A DNA stretch of 37,013 bases from Fibrobacter sp. (GTDB lineage Bacteria > Krumholzibacteriota > Krumholzibacteriia > LZORAL124-64-63), in assembly GCA_020718045.1 (NCBI GenBank), contig DYDD01000001.1, positions 1 to 37,013 of the forward strand, in the 5' to 3' direction. Position numbers and translations under genes: made by a program. Below the pieces are notes generated by a model that ran no database searches, was not told the origin of the DNA, and worked only from the letters and a program-made list of their open reading frames with translations. Below, piece after piece: positions 8,766 through 16,675 of the stretch (positions are counted from its first letter, which is position 1; each line of letters starts with the position of its first letter).

Positions 8766-9119
8766 CTAGTGGATGGGCACCCGCTGCGCGAATTCCTCGA
8801 GGAACGGCAGGTTCCAGGTCTCGCCGGCCAGGGCGCGGGCGAAGCCCAGTGCGGAGATCCCCAGGCAGGCCAGCAGGCCCACCAGGTGCAGGGCGATCGA
8901 GAGCAGCATGCCAAGCAGCGGGATGCGACCGAGGCTGGCGTCCACGATCCCCAGCACGAGCAGCAGCACGACCTCGGCGGCGAGCAGGGTGAAGCCCTGC
9001 CGGCAGTGGCGGGCCAGGAACTCCCCCTTGTGCTCCACCATCAGGATGGGCAGCACGACCAGCGCGCTGGCGTAGCAGGCGGCGCCCCACCAGCGTTCCG
9101 TGGCGGTCGGTTCGTTCAT
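8766..9119 (-). CDS. DUF4870/Tic20-like small membrane protein
   Basis: 117 aa with hydrophobic segments and FLARHCRQGFTLLAAEVVLLL; AAAGGA upstream of ATG. Confidence 0.65.
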   Translation of the reverse strand: MNEPTATERWWGAACYASALVVLPILMVEHKGEFLARHCRQGFTLLAAEVVLLLVLGIVDASLGRIPLLGMLLSIALHLVGLLACLGISALGFARALAGETWNLPFLEEFAQRVPIH

Positions 9120-9284
9120 GGCGTTCCTTTCGGGGCGGCGGACGACGCTCGCAGTGTAGCGGATCGCCGCGGCGATGAGAAGCGGGGAACGCGCCGCTGC
9201 TTGAGGCGGGGCGGGATCGATGGTAGCCTGCTGCGTCGGCCGTCAGTTGCGGGATCACGGGGATTCGAGGAGGCGACCGCTCGC

Positions 9285-9677
9285 ATGAGGAATCGACGCC
9301 GGACGATCGAAGGCGAACGGATCCTGGAACTGGTGCCGCGGACCTTGGTCGGTGCGCGCGAGACGCCGATCGACGGGGCCTCGCAGGTCGTCCTGTTGGA
9401 ACCGCGGTTTCACCACGGTTCGCTCTCGCGTTGGCTGCAATCCCGCTTGCCGCCCGAACGGGCCCACGTCGAGGTGCGCCTCGAAGCCTTCGGTAGCACG
9501 ATCTGGCGCCTGCTAGACGGCCGCCGCAACCTCGCCGAGATCATGCGCGGGTTCGTGGCCGCGCATCCGGAACAAGCCGACCAGGCCAGCGAGCGCGTCT
9601 GGCTCTTCCTGCAGGAATTGGAGCGGCACGGATTCGTGAGCCTCCGGCAGGAGACCACTCCCCCCGACCCGCGTTGA
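9285..9677 (+). CDS. PqqD-like domain protein (stand-alone RiPP-recognition-element fold)
   Basis: FGSTIWRLLDGRRNLAEIMRGFVAAHPEQADQASERVWLFLQELERHGFVSL is a PqqD-type pattern. Confidence 0.65.
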   Translation: MRNRRRTIEGERILELVPRTLVGARETPIDGASQVVLLEPRFHHGSLSRWLQSRLPPERAHVEVRLEAFGSTIWRLLDGRRNLAEIMRGFVAAHPEQADQASERVWLFLQELERHGFVSLRQETTPPDPR

Positions 9678-9752
9678 ACAATCGTGAGAAAACGTGGTGA
9701 CGTGATGATGTGGGCGGCATCATCGTGCAAATGCGTCGGCATGGCGAAGCGG

Positions 9753-9829
9753 TGGTACCCCAGACAGGGCTCGAACCTGCGACCCCCGGTTTAGGAAACC
9801 GGTGCTCTATCCAGCTGAGCTACTGGGGT
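9753..9829 (-). tRNA. tRNA-Arg (anticodon CCT), CCA encoded
   Basis: Minus strand ACCCCAG...CCGGT-TTCCTAA-ACCGG...CTGGGGT-A-CCA. Confidence 0.94.
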
Positions 9830-9923
9830 ACCCGGTCCGTTCCAGGGCGAGTGCTTCGGTTGGGACGAGGTCCCTGGCGAGCGGGACCGTCCCATCGCAC
9901 CGGTGAAGGCCGGAATCGGCAAC

Positions 9924-10448
9924 CTAGCCGTGCTCCGGAAATTTGACAAGTGAAAAGACCCGATCTTCGGCCAGCCTCTCGCGCCCTCCCAGGCCTTCCA
10001 ACTCGACCAGGAACAGGTGCCCGGCCACGACGCCGCCCAGACGCCGCACCAGCGCGGCAGCCGCGGCGGCGGTGCCGCCGGTGGCCAGCAGGTCGTCGAC
10101 GATCAGCACGCGCTCGCCGGACGCGATCGCGTCGCGGTGGACCTCCAGCGTGGCGGTGCCGTATTCGAGCGCGTAGCTCTCGGCGACTGTGTCGGCGGGC
10201 AGCTTGCCGGGCTTGCGCATCGCGACCAGGCCCTTCCCCCACTGCCGGGCCAGCGGCGCCGCGAACAGGAAGCCCCGGGATTCCAGGGCGGCCAGGCGGT
10301 CGCAGGGCACGTCGTGCACCAGGGCGGCCATCCCGTCCAGGGCGGCGCGGAAGGCCGCGGGGTCGTTCAGGACCGGCGTGATGTCGCGGAACAGGATGCC
10401 CGGCTGGGGGAAATCGGGCACGGCGCGGATGACGCGGCCGAGGTCCAT
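9924..10448 (-). CDS. apt: Adenine phosphoribosyltransferase
   Basis: DFPQPGILFRDITPVL, ESRGFLFAAPLA, VLIVDDLLATGGTAAAA. Confidence 0.95.
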   Translation of the reverse strand: MDLGRVIRAVPDFPQPGILFRDITPVLNDPAAFRAALDGMAALVHDVPCDRLAALESRGFLFAAPLARQWGKGLVAMRKPGKLPADTVAESYALEYGTATLEVHRDAIASGERVLIVDDLLATGGTAAAAAALVRRLGGVVAGHLFLVELEGLGGRERLAEDRVFSLVKFPEHG

Positions 10449-10473
10449 CGCTGATCTCCGATCCGCAAGCTGG

Positions 10474-11154
10474 TCAGCGCAGCAGGCGCGAGGGGTCGAC
10501 CGCCTCGCTCTTGACCCGCAGTTCGATGTGGAGGTAGGGCTCCCGGCCCTCGACGGGTGCGCCGCTGCGGCCCAGGGACTCGCCCTTCAGGACGATGCGG
10601 CCGGTCTCGATGGCCAGGGCTGCCGGGTCCAGAGGTCCCAGGACCGTTGTGAAGCCGCCGCCGTGGTCGATGATGGCCAGGGTGCCGTACCCGGCCTGCT
10701 CGCCCAGGTAGCGCACGAGGCCGTTGGCAGGGGCCAGGACCTCCCCCCCGGCGGCGTAGGCGATGTCGGTGCCGGTGCGCCGCGCCACGATCGAGCCGTT
10801 CTGGGCGCCGAAGGGGCGCAGCACGCGGCCCGGCCGGCCCTCGAAGGGGTGGCGCCAGGAGACCTTGTCCGGCGCGACCTTCTGAAAAGGCGCGCTGATC
10901 TTCAGGACTTGGCCGACGTGGACGATGTCGCCGGCCAGCTCGTTGTGGCGGCTGATCTCGGCCACCGAGGTGCCGCAGCGGGTTGCGATCCTGCCCAGCG
11001 AGTCGCCGTTGCGCACGATGTAGCTGCCGTCGGTCGCGGCCGCCAGGGAGCCGGCAGACAGCAGGACCCACAGGATCGCGATCGGGATGCGCCGAGACGG
11101 AAGAATCGGGACCGGGCGGCGCGCCGATTCGGCGCGTGGCGTGGGCAGGTGCAT
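10474..11154 (-). CDS. LysM / M23-family murein hydrolase-like protein (NlpD/EnvC type)
   Basis: LysM YIVRNGDSLGRIATRCGTSVAEISRHNEL; M23 fold GTDIAYAAGGEVLAPANGLV...GYGTLAIIDHGGGFTTVLGPL...GREPYLHIELRV. Confidence 0.83.
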   Translation of the reverse strand: MHLPTPRAESARRPVPILPSRRIPIAILWVLLSAGSLAAATDGSYIVRNGDSLGRIATRCGTSVAEISRHNELAGDIVHVGQVLKISAPFQKVAPDKVSWRHPFEGRPGRVLRPFGAQNGSIVARRTGTDIAYAAGGEVLAPANGLVRYLGEQAGYGTLAIIDHGGGFTTVLGPLDPAALAIETGRIVLKGESLGRSGAPVEGREPYLHIELRVKSEAVDPSRLLR

Positions 11155-11413
11155 GGGCGGCAGTCCTCCGTGGCTGGTCGTCCTGGGAGGATGATGTCTG
11201 TGAACGGCGACGAAGGCAATAAGTAATCCCCGGTTTCTCAGATCCAACTCTGGGAATCAGGTGCCGATTTCTCGTGATCGCCCCCAACCGCCAGCGCGGC
11301 ATTGCACCCAGCACGCCTCTCCCCTCTCCCATGCCGCAGGACTAAGGGCCACCCGACTGAATGGTGCTTCCACCTCGAGCTGGACAGCATTGGTTCAACG
11401 TCCTGTTTTATTA

Positions 11414-11443
11414 TTGACATCCACGTGTTCAGGGTGGTGTAAT
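11414..11443 (+). promoter_or_regulatory. Sigma70-type promoter of the Moco operon
   Basis: TTGACA-N18-TGTAAT; RBS GAGGAGG (11475-11481) precedes ATG 11488. Confidence 0.55.
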
Positions 11444-11487
11444 CACCAGACCGAACGGCATGGTCATGCATATCGAGGAGGCCGGTG

Positions 11488-11682
11488 ATGCAGAAGGAAG
11501 CCAGGCTCGATCAGATCCTAGCGCAGACTTGCGCTCAGAGCCGCGAGGGCAAGTCGACGTTGGCATGCGTGGACGCCTTCGCCATCGCCGCACGGTTCGC
11601 CATGCCGATCGAGACGTTCGGCCAGCTCTGCAACGAACGCGGTATCAGGATCGTGCAGTGCCAGCTCGGCTGCTTCTCATGA
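11488..11682 (+). CDS. Cys-rich small protein with C-terminal CQLGCF motif
   Basis: 64 aa, five Cys, RBS GAGGAGG, stop overlaps the next start (ATGA). Confidence 0.75.
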   Translation: MQKEARLDQILAQTCAQSREGKSTLACVDAFAIAARFAMPIETFGQLCNERGIRIVQCQLGCFS

Positions 11683-12056
11683 AACCGGGGAACGACGTCG
11701 CTACGAACCGCCCGCGCCCGGATTTCCGCCTCTGGCTGGCAGGCGACGACGAGTCGTCGCCCTTCGGCTACGGACGATGGCGGCTCCTGCAGACGATCGA
11801 GCGCGAAGGATCGCTGCGCGGTGCAGCAGGGTGCCTCGGGATCAGCTACCGCAAGGCGTGGGGCGACCTCAAGGCTACCGAGCGAGCGCTCGGCGTCAAG
11901 CTCATCGAGTCGCGTCGCGGCGGTCCGGCCGGTGGCGACACCCGTTTGACGCCGGTGGGCAGGGCCTGGCTTCGCGCCTACGAAGTCTTCCGCTCACGGG
12001 TCGCGCGGGCGGTCTCTCGCGCCTTCGACGCCAGCTTCCGGGACCTGATCGCATGA
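11679..12056 (+). CDS. ModE-like winged HTH regulator lacking the Mop domain
   Basis: YGRWRLLQTIEREGSLRGAAGCLGISYRKAWGDLKATERALGVKLIESRRGG...LTPVGRAWL: ModE N-terminal HTH; only about 125 aa. Confidence 0.83.
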   Translation: MKPGNDVATNRPRPDFRLWLAGDDESSPFGYGRWRLLQTIEREGSLRGAAGCLGISYRKAWGDLKATERALGVKLIESRRGGPAGGDTRLTPVGRAWLRAYEVFRSRVARAVSRAFDASFRDLIA

Positions 12057-13258
12057 CAGAGCCCCGCGCCATGCTCGCGTTCGAGGAGGCACTCGCGATC
12101 GTGCTCGCGAGCGCCCGCTTCCTGGGCGACGAGCAGGTGCCGCTTCTCGATGCAGCCGGCCGCGTGCTCGCCGCCGACATCGTGGCTGACACCGACCAGC
12201 CGCCCTTTGCCAAGTCGGCCATGGACGGATTCGCCTGCCGACGGACCGACCTGCCCGGTCCGTTGACGGTGATCGAGACGGTCGCCGCCGGCGCCGTGCC
12301 GCGGGAGACGGTGGCGCGCGGACGCTGCACCCGCATCATGACCGGCGCGCCGCTGCCCCCCGGCGCCGACTGCGTGGTCAAGTTCGAGGACACCGAAACG
12401 CTGTCCGACGGGACCGTGCGCTGCGTGAGGAACGTCGACAAAGCCAACATCAGCCGGCAGGGCGAGGATGTGCGGTGCGGCGACATCGTGCTGGAGCGCG
12501 GCATGCGGATCGCGGCTCCGCATATCGCGGTCCTCGCCGCCGTGGGCGTCTCCCAGGTGCCGGTGGCGCGTCGACCCGGCGTGGCCATCATCGCGACCGG
12601 AGACGAGCTGATCGCGGTCGACTCCCGGCCCGGACCCGGTCAGATCCGCAACAGCAACGGGCCGCAGCTCACGGCGCAGACGGTCGCGGCGGGCGCCGTG
12701 CCCAGCGTCCGGGCGCCGGTGCGCGACGAGGCCGCCGCGCTGCACGAGGCGCTCGCGGCGGCACTCGCCGACAGCGAGGTCGTCGTGCTCTCGGGCGGAG
12801 TTTCGAGCGGCGACTTCGACCTCGTGCCGCAAGCGATGCGGGACTGCGGCCTGGAGATCCGGTTCGACCGCATCGCCATGAAGCCCGGCCGGCCCACGAC
12901 CTTCGCCGTCAAGGACGGGGCCTGGTGCTTCGGCTTGCCGGGCAATCCGGTCGCAACCTTCCTGCAGTTCGAGAACCTGGTCCGACCGCTCCTGGTGAGG
13001 CTGATGGGCGGCGACCCCGCACCGCGGACCTTCCTGGCGACGTTGGCCGAGACCGTCAGCCGCCGCGACACCACGCGCCAGGCCTGGCTGCCGGTGAGGC
13101 TGACTGCGGACGGCGGGGCGCGACCGTTCGACTATCACGGCTCGGCGCATATCCATGCCCTCTGCCGTGCCGACGGGTTCATCGTGCTGCCCGCAGGCGC
13201 GACCCGTATCGAAAAGGGAGCGCTGGTCCATGTACGACCGCTACCAGCGATGCATTGA
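12053..13258 (+). CDS. moeA: Molybdopterin molybdenumtransferase MoeA
   Basis: FAKSAMDGFAC, IMTGAPLPPGADCVV, IIATGDELI, LSGGVSSGDFD, MKPGRPTTFA, GLPGNPVATF. Confidence 0.94.
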   Translation: MTEPRAMLAFEEALAIVLASARFLGDEQVPLLDAAGRVLAADIVADTDQPPFAKSAMDGFACRRTDLPGPLTVIETVAAGAVPRETVARGRCTRIMTGAPLPPGADCVVKFEDTETLSDGTVRCVRNVDKANISRQGEDVRCGDIVLERGMRIAAPHIAVLAAVGVSQVPVARRPGVAIIATGDELIAVDSRPGPGQIRNSNGPQLTAQTVAAGAVPSVRAPVRDEAAALHEALAAALADSEVVVLSGGVSSGDFDLVPQAMRDCGLEIRFDRIAMKPGRPTTFAVKDGAWCFGLPGNPVATFLQFENLVRPLLVRLMGGDPAPRTFLATLAETVSRRDTTRQAWLPVRLTADGGARPFDYHGSAHIHALCRADGFIVLPAGATRIEKGALVHVRPLPAMH

Positions 13259-14027
13259 CTATCTGCGGATCAGCGTCACCGATCGCTGCAACCTGCGCTG
13301 CATCTATTGCATGCCGGCCGACGGGGTCGCGTTGTGTCGCCATGATGACCTGCTCTCGTATGACGAGATCGCGGCGTTCGTGCGCGTGGCGGTCAGGCTG
13401 GGCATCTCGCGGGTTCGCCTGACGGGTGGCGAACCGCTGATCCGCCGCGATCTGGTCTCTCTGGTGGCGCTGCTTGCCGCGATCGACGGCCTCGACGACC
13501 TCGCCTTGACGACCAACGGCCTCCTGCTGCCGCAACAGGCCGGCGGCCTCGCAGCCGCCGGTCTGCGACGCGTGAACGTCAGCCTCGATGCGCTCGACCC
13601 CGATCGTTACGCGGCGATCACCCGCGGCGGCGACGTGTCGCTCGCGTTGGCCGGCATCATGGCCGCCCGCGACGCGGGACTCCGGCCCATCAAGCTGAAC
13701 TGCGTCATCCGACATAGCCCTGACGAACCGGATGCCCGGGACGTGGCCGCGTTCGGCTGCCGGGTCGGCTGCGAGGTGAGATTCGTGCGGCGGATGGACC
13801 TGGGGACCGGGGTGTTTTCGAAGGTCATCGGCGGCGTGGGCGGTGACTGCCCGCGATGCAACCGCCTGCGTCTGACTTGCGACGGGCACTTGCGGCCCTG
13901 CCTGTTCAGCGATCTCGCGTACGACGTGCGCGCGCTCGGTGCCGAACCGGCGTTGCGCCTGGCGGTCGCGGCCAAGCCGGCGGCAGGCGGCTGCAGTTGC
14001 GCGACCATGCACACGATCGGAGGTTGA
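13230..14027 (+). CDS. moaA: GTP 3',8-cyclase MoaA, compact form
   Basis: Radical SAM CNLRCIYCMP, RLTGGEPLIRRDL, C-terminal cluster CPRCNRLRLTCDGHLRPCLF, terminal IGG; 265 aa. Confidence 0.87.
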   Translation: MYDRYQRCIDYLRISVTDRCNLRCIYCMPADGVALCRHDDLLSYDEIAAFVRVAVRLGISRVRLTGGEPLIRRDLVSLVALLAAIDGLDDLALTTNGLLLPQQAGGLAAAGLRRVNVSLDALDPDRYAAITRGGDVSLALAGIMAARDAGLRPIKLNCVIRHSPDEPDARDVAAFGCRVGCEVRFVRRMDLGTGVFSKVIGGVGGDCPRCNRLRLTCDGHLRPCLFSDLAYDVRALGAEPALRLAVAAKPAAGGCSCATMHTIGG

Positions 14028-14028
14028 T

Positions 14029-14484
14029 ATGGACCGCCTGACTCACGTCGATGAAAGAGGCCGCGCGCGGATGGTCCCCGTCGGCGGCAAGTCGTCGGTG
14101 CGTCGCCTGGCCAGGGCCCGCGGTCACATCACGCTGTCGGCGGCAACCCGGGCGCTGATCGCCGACGATGCCGTCAAGAAGGGCGACGTGCTGGCGACGG
14201 CTGAAATCGCCGGAACCATGGCCGCCAAGCGCACCAGCGAACTGATACCGCTCTGCCATGGCTTGAATCTGGGCCACGTTCGCGTCGTGGCGGAACTCGA
14301 CGCCGACGGCGTGAGGATCGAGAGCGAGGCCGCCTGCACCGGCCCTACCGGAGTCGAGATGGAAGCCTTGACCGCCGTGACGATCGCGCTGTTGACGGTC
14401 TACGACATGTGCAAGGCCGTCGATCATGCGATGGCCATCGGCGACGTGGTCCTGGTCGACAAGCACAAGGCGGATCCGACATGA
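14029..14484 (+). CDS. moaC: Cyclic pyranopterin monophosphate synthase MoaC
   Basis: AGTMAAKRTSELIPLCHGLNL, ACTGPTGVEMEALTAVTIALLTVYDMCKAVD. Confidence 0.95.
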   Translation: MDRLTHVDERGRARMVPVGGKSSVRRLARARGHITLSAATRALIADDAVKKGDVLATAEIAGTMAAKRTSELIPLCHGLNLGHVRVVAELDADGVRIESEAACTGPTGVEMEALTAVTIALLTVYDMCKAVDHAMAIGDVVLVDKHKADPT

Positions 14485-15443
14485 ACGTCGACGATGCCGG
14501 GGCCGCGGACATGATCGTCGAGGGACGTCTAGTTGCGGTCAACATCGCCGACCGCAAGGGCGTGTGCAAGACGCCGGTCGCCCGCGCGCTCGTCGATATG
14601 AGCGGCGTCATCGGCGACGCGCACGCCGGTCCGTGGCAGCGCCAGGTGAGCCTGCTCGCCGAGGAGAGCATCGTCCGCTTCGGCGAGTCTGCCGGACGTA
14701 CGTTCCTGCCCGGCATGTTTGCCGAGAACCTCACGACCCGCGGCTTTGATCCGGGCGACGTCTCGCTGTTGGACCGCTTCCAGATCGGCACCGTCGTGCT
14801 GGAAGTTGCACAGATCGGCAAACGCTGCCACGGCGACGGCTGCGCCGTCTTCCGGGAAGTGGGACGCTGTGTGATGCCCAGCGAGGGCATGTTCTGCCGC
14901 GTGCTCGCGGGCGGTGGGGTCGCACCAGGCGACCGAGTCGTGCAGATCCAGCGTCGTCTGCGTTGCCAGGTGGTCACCCTGAGCGACCGCGCCAGCCGCG
15001 GCGATTACGAGGACCGCAGCGGTCCTCGCGCCCAGGTCCTGCTGCGCGACCACTTCGCCGCAACCCGCTGGCGGTTCGACGTGCAGGGGATGGTCCTGCC
15101 CGATGACGCTAGCCGGCTGCGGGACATGCTCATGGCCGCAGCGCCTGCCTGCGACATCATCGTGACCACGGGTGGTACCGGGATCGGACCACGCGACATC
15201 ACCCCCGATGTGGTGGTCGATCTTGCCGATCGTTTGTTGCCCGGTGTGATGGAGTCGATCCGCGTGGAGTTCGGCGCCAAGAATCCCGGCGCGCTGCTCA
15301 GCCGATCCGTGGCGGCGGTGATGGGCCGGACGCTGGTCTACACGCTGCCGGGCAGTGTGCGCGCCGTCGAGGAATACCTGGGAGAGATCCTGAAGTCCCT
15401 CGAACACGCCATCTGCATGCTGCACGGCCTGGACACGCACTGA
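14481..15443 (+). CDS. MOSC domain fused to MogA/MoaB-type molybdopterin adenylyltransferase
   Basis: N-terminal MOSC (GDAHAGPWQRQVSLLAEESI, GMFAENLTTRG, GKRCHGDGCAVFREVG); C-terminal MogA/MoaB (TLSDRASRGDYEDRSGP, TTGGTGIGPRDITPDVV, LPGSVRAVEEYL). Confidence 0.9.
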   Translation: MNVDDAGAADMIVEGRLVAVNIADRKGVCKTPVARALVDMSGVIGDAHAGPWQRQVSLLAEESIVRFGESAGRTFLPGMFAENLTTRGFDPGDVSLLDRFQIGTVVLEVAQIGKRCHGDGCAVFREVGRCVMPSEGMFCRVLAGGGVAPGDRVVQIQRRLRCQVVTLSDRASRGDYEDRSGPRAQVLLRDHFAATRWRFDVQGMVLPDDASRLRDMLMAAAPACDIIVTTGGTGIGPRDITPDVVVDLADRLLPGVMESIRVEFGAKNPGALLSRSVAAVMGRTLVYTLPGSVRAVEEYLGEILKSLEHAICMLHGLDTH

Positions 15444-15444
15444 A

Positions 15445-15465
15445 CCGTGAAGGCGTGGCTCACGG
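15445..15465. terminator. Hairpin between convergent Moco operons
   Basis: CCGTGA-N9-TCACGG in the 16-nt gap, reaching into the stop codon of the minus-strand gene; no T tract. Confidence 0.3.
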
Positions 15466-16608
15466 GGACGGCCCGCCGGTTCCCGGACTCAGCCGCGTCG
15501 CGCGCCACGCGGCGATGTCCTCGCGCGTGTTGAGGTTGCAGTACCAGCCGGGAGGCCCGAACGGCACGTACCGCACGCGGACACGGCGGAGTAGAGAGAT
15601 GATGCGTTGCGGACCTGCCCGCAGGAGATCCTCTGCCGCCGGCACGATCGACTTGCGGTAGACCGCGAGCAGCGGTTCGGTGCGACCGTCGGGTAAACGT
15701 GGCATCACCACATCGACATCGTCCGCTCGCGAGACGAGTTCGAGCAAGAAATGAGGATCCAGTTCGGGGATGTCGCAGGCCGTCACGAAGCAGCGGTCGT
15801 GCGAAGCGCGCGCCACGCAAGACAGGATCCCCATCAGCGGCCCCAGTCCTCGAACGCGGTCCGGTACGATGGGCAGATCCAGAAAGGCGTACTTCGCGGC
15901 TTCGTTGGCACCGATCAGGAGTTCCGGAAAGTAGTCGAGTTGCGCCGCGATATGGGCGATGAGCGGCCGTCCCCCCGCGTCGCAGAGGCTCTTTTCCGCT
16001 CCCATGCGACGGCTGGAGCCACCCGCGAGGATCGCTGCCGTCGCCTCGGGGCGCAGCACCCAGCGATCGCCGGCTACGGCGATTCGTTCCGGCTCGAAGT
16101 CCCGACCGGGGTCATGATAGACGCTGACCTGGTCCGCATGGCGGGCGACCGCTGCGCAGGAGGGCTTGGTTGTGGGATCATCCGCGCGGCGCACCACCAC
16201 GAACAGCCCCGGCACGACGGCCAGCCTCGCCGAATTCGACTCGCAGACCACGAGGGAGTCCGTGGCGATGCGCGCCAGCAGAGCGGCCATCCCCTCGGTG
16301 AGGTTCTCCTTCCGGACACGCAGCCAGAACACCTGCGCCGCGCCGGCTCGCAGCAGGCGGGCCGTATCCTTGGGCTGGTCGGACCACTGTTCCTCGGTCA
16401 GGACATAGGGTCCCGGCAAGGAACCGCAGATGCCGCAGCCGTCGCCGCCACGCGGGCAGATGCCGTGGCGATCGTGGACACAGGTGACTTTGACCGCCAC
16501 GATGCGATGCTGGAGCGCATGACGTCGCACCACTGCACAGGCGAACGCCGTCTTGCCGGCGTCCCGATGCGCCGCCCCGATCAGCAACATGCCGGGCCAG
16601 GCGATCAT
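15460..16608 (-). CDS. MobB-like P-loop domain fused to MobA (molybdopterin-guanine dinucleotide synthesis)
   Basis: N-terminal LLIGAAHRDAGKTAFACAVV P-loop; C-terminal ATAAILAGGSSRRMGAEKSL, GLGPLMGILSC, FVTACDIPELDPHF. Confidence 0.87.
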   Translation of the reverse strand: MIAWPGMLLIGAAHRDAGKTAFACAVVRRHALQHRIVAVKVTCVHDRHGICPRGGDGCGICGSLPGPYVLTEEQWSDQPKDTARLLRAGAAQVFWLRVRKENLTEGMAALLARIATDSLVVCESNSARLAVVPGLFVVVRRADDPTTKPSCAAVARHADQVSVYHDPGRDFEPERIAVAGDRWVLRPEATAAILAGGSSRRMGAEKSLCDAGGRPLIAHIAAQLDYFPELLIGANEAAKYAFLDLPIVPDRVRGLGPLMGILSCVARASHDRCFVTACDIPELDPHFLLELVSRADDVDVVMPRLPDGRTEPLLAVYRKSIVPAAEDLLRAGPQRIISLLRRVRVRYVPFGPPGWYCNLNTREDIAAWRATRLSPGTGGPSP

Positions 16609-16675
16609 ACGGCGCCCGGCTCGGGGTCAACCGAGATGCGGATCGCACTCGACTGCCGGGGGACGGCAGCATCCT

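Noticed and set aside
8692-9258. 188-aa minus-strand ORF covering the DUF4870-like gene region
   Set aside because: Low-complexity Arg/Pro/Ala translation; the 8766-9119 ORF in another frame has a coherent membrane-protein sequence and RBS.
11251-11400. Possible Moco/tungsten-cofactor riboswitch upstream of the cofactor operon
   Set aside because: The sigma70-like promoter at 11414-11443 leaves only about 35 nt of leader, and I could not recognise the motif; a covariance-model search would be decisive.
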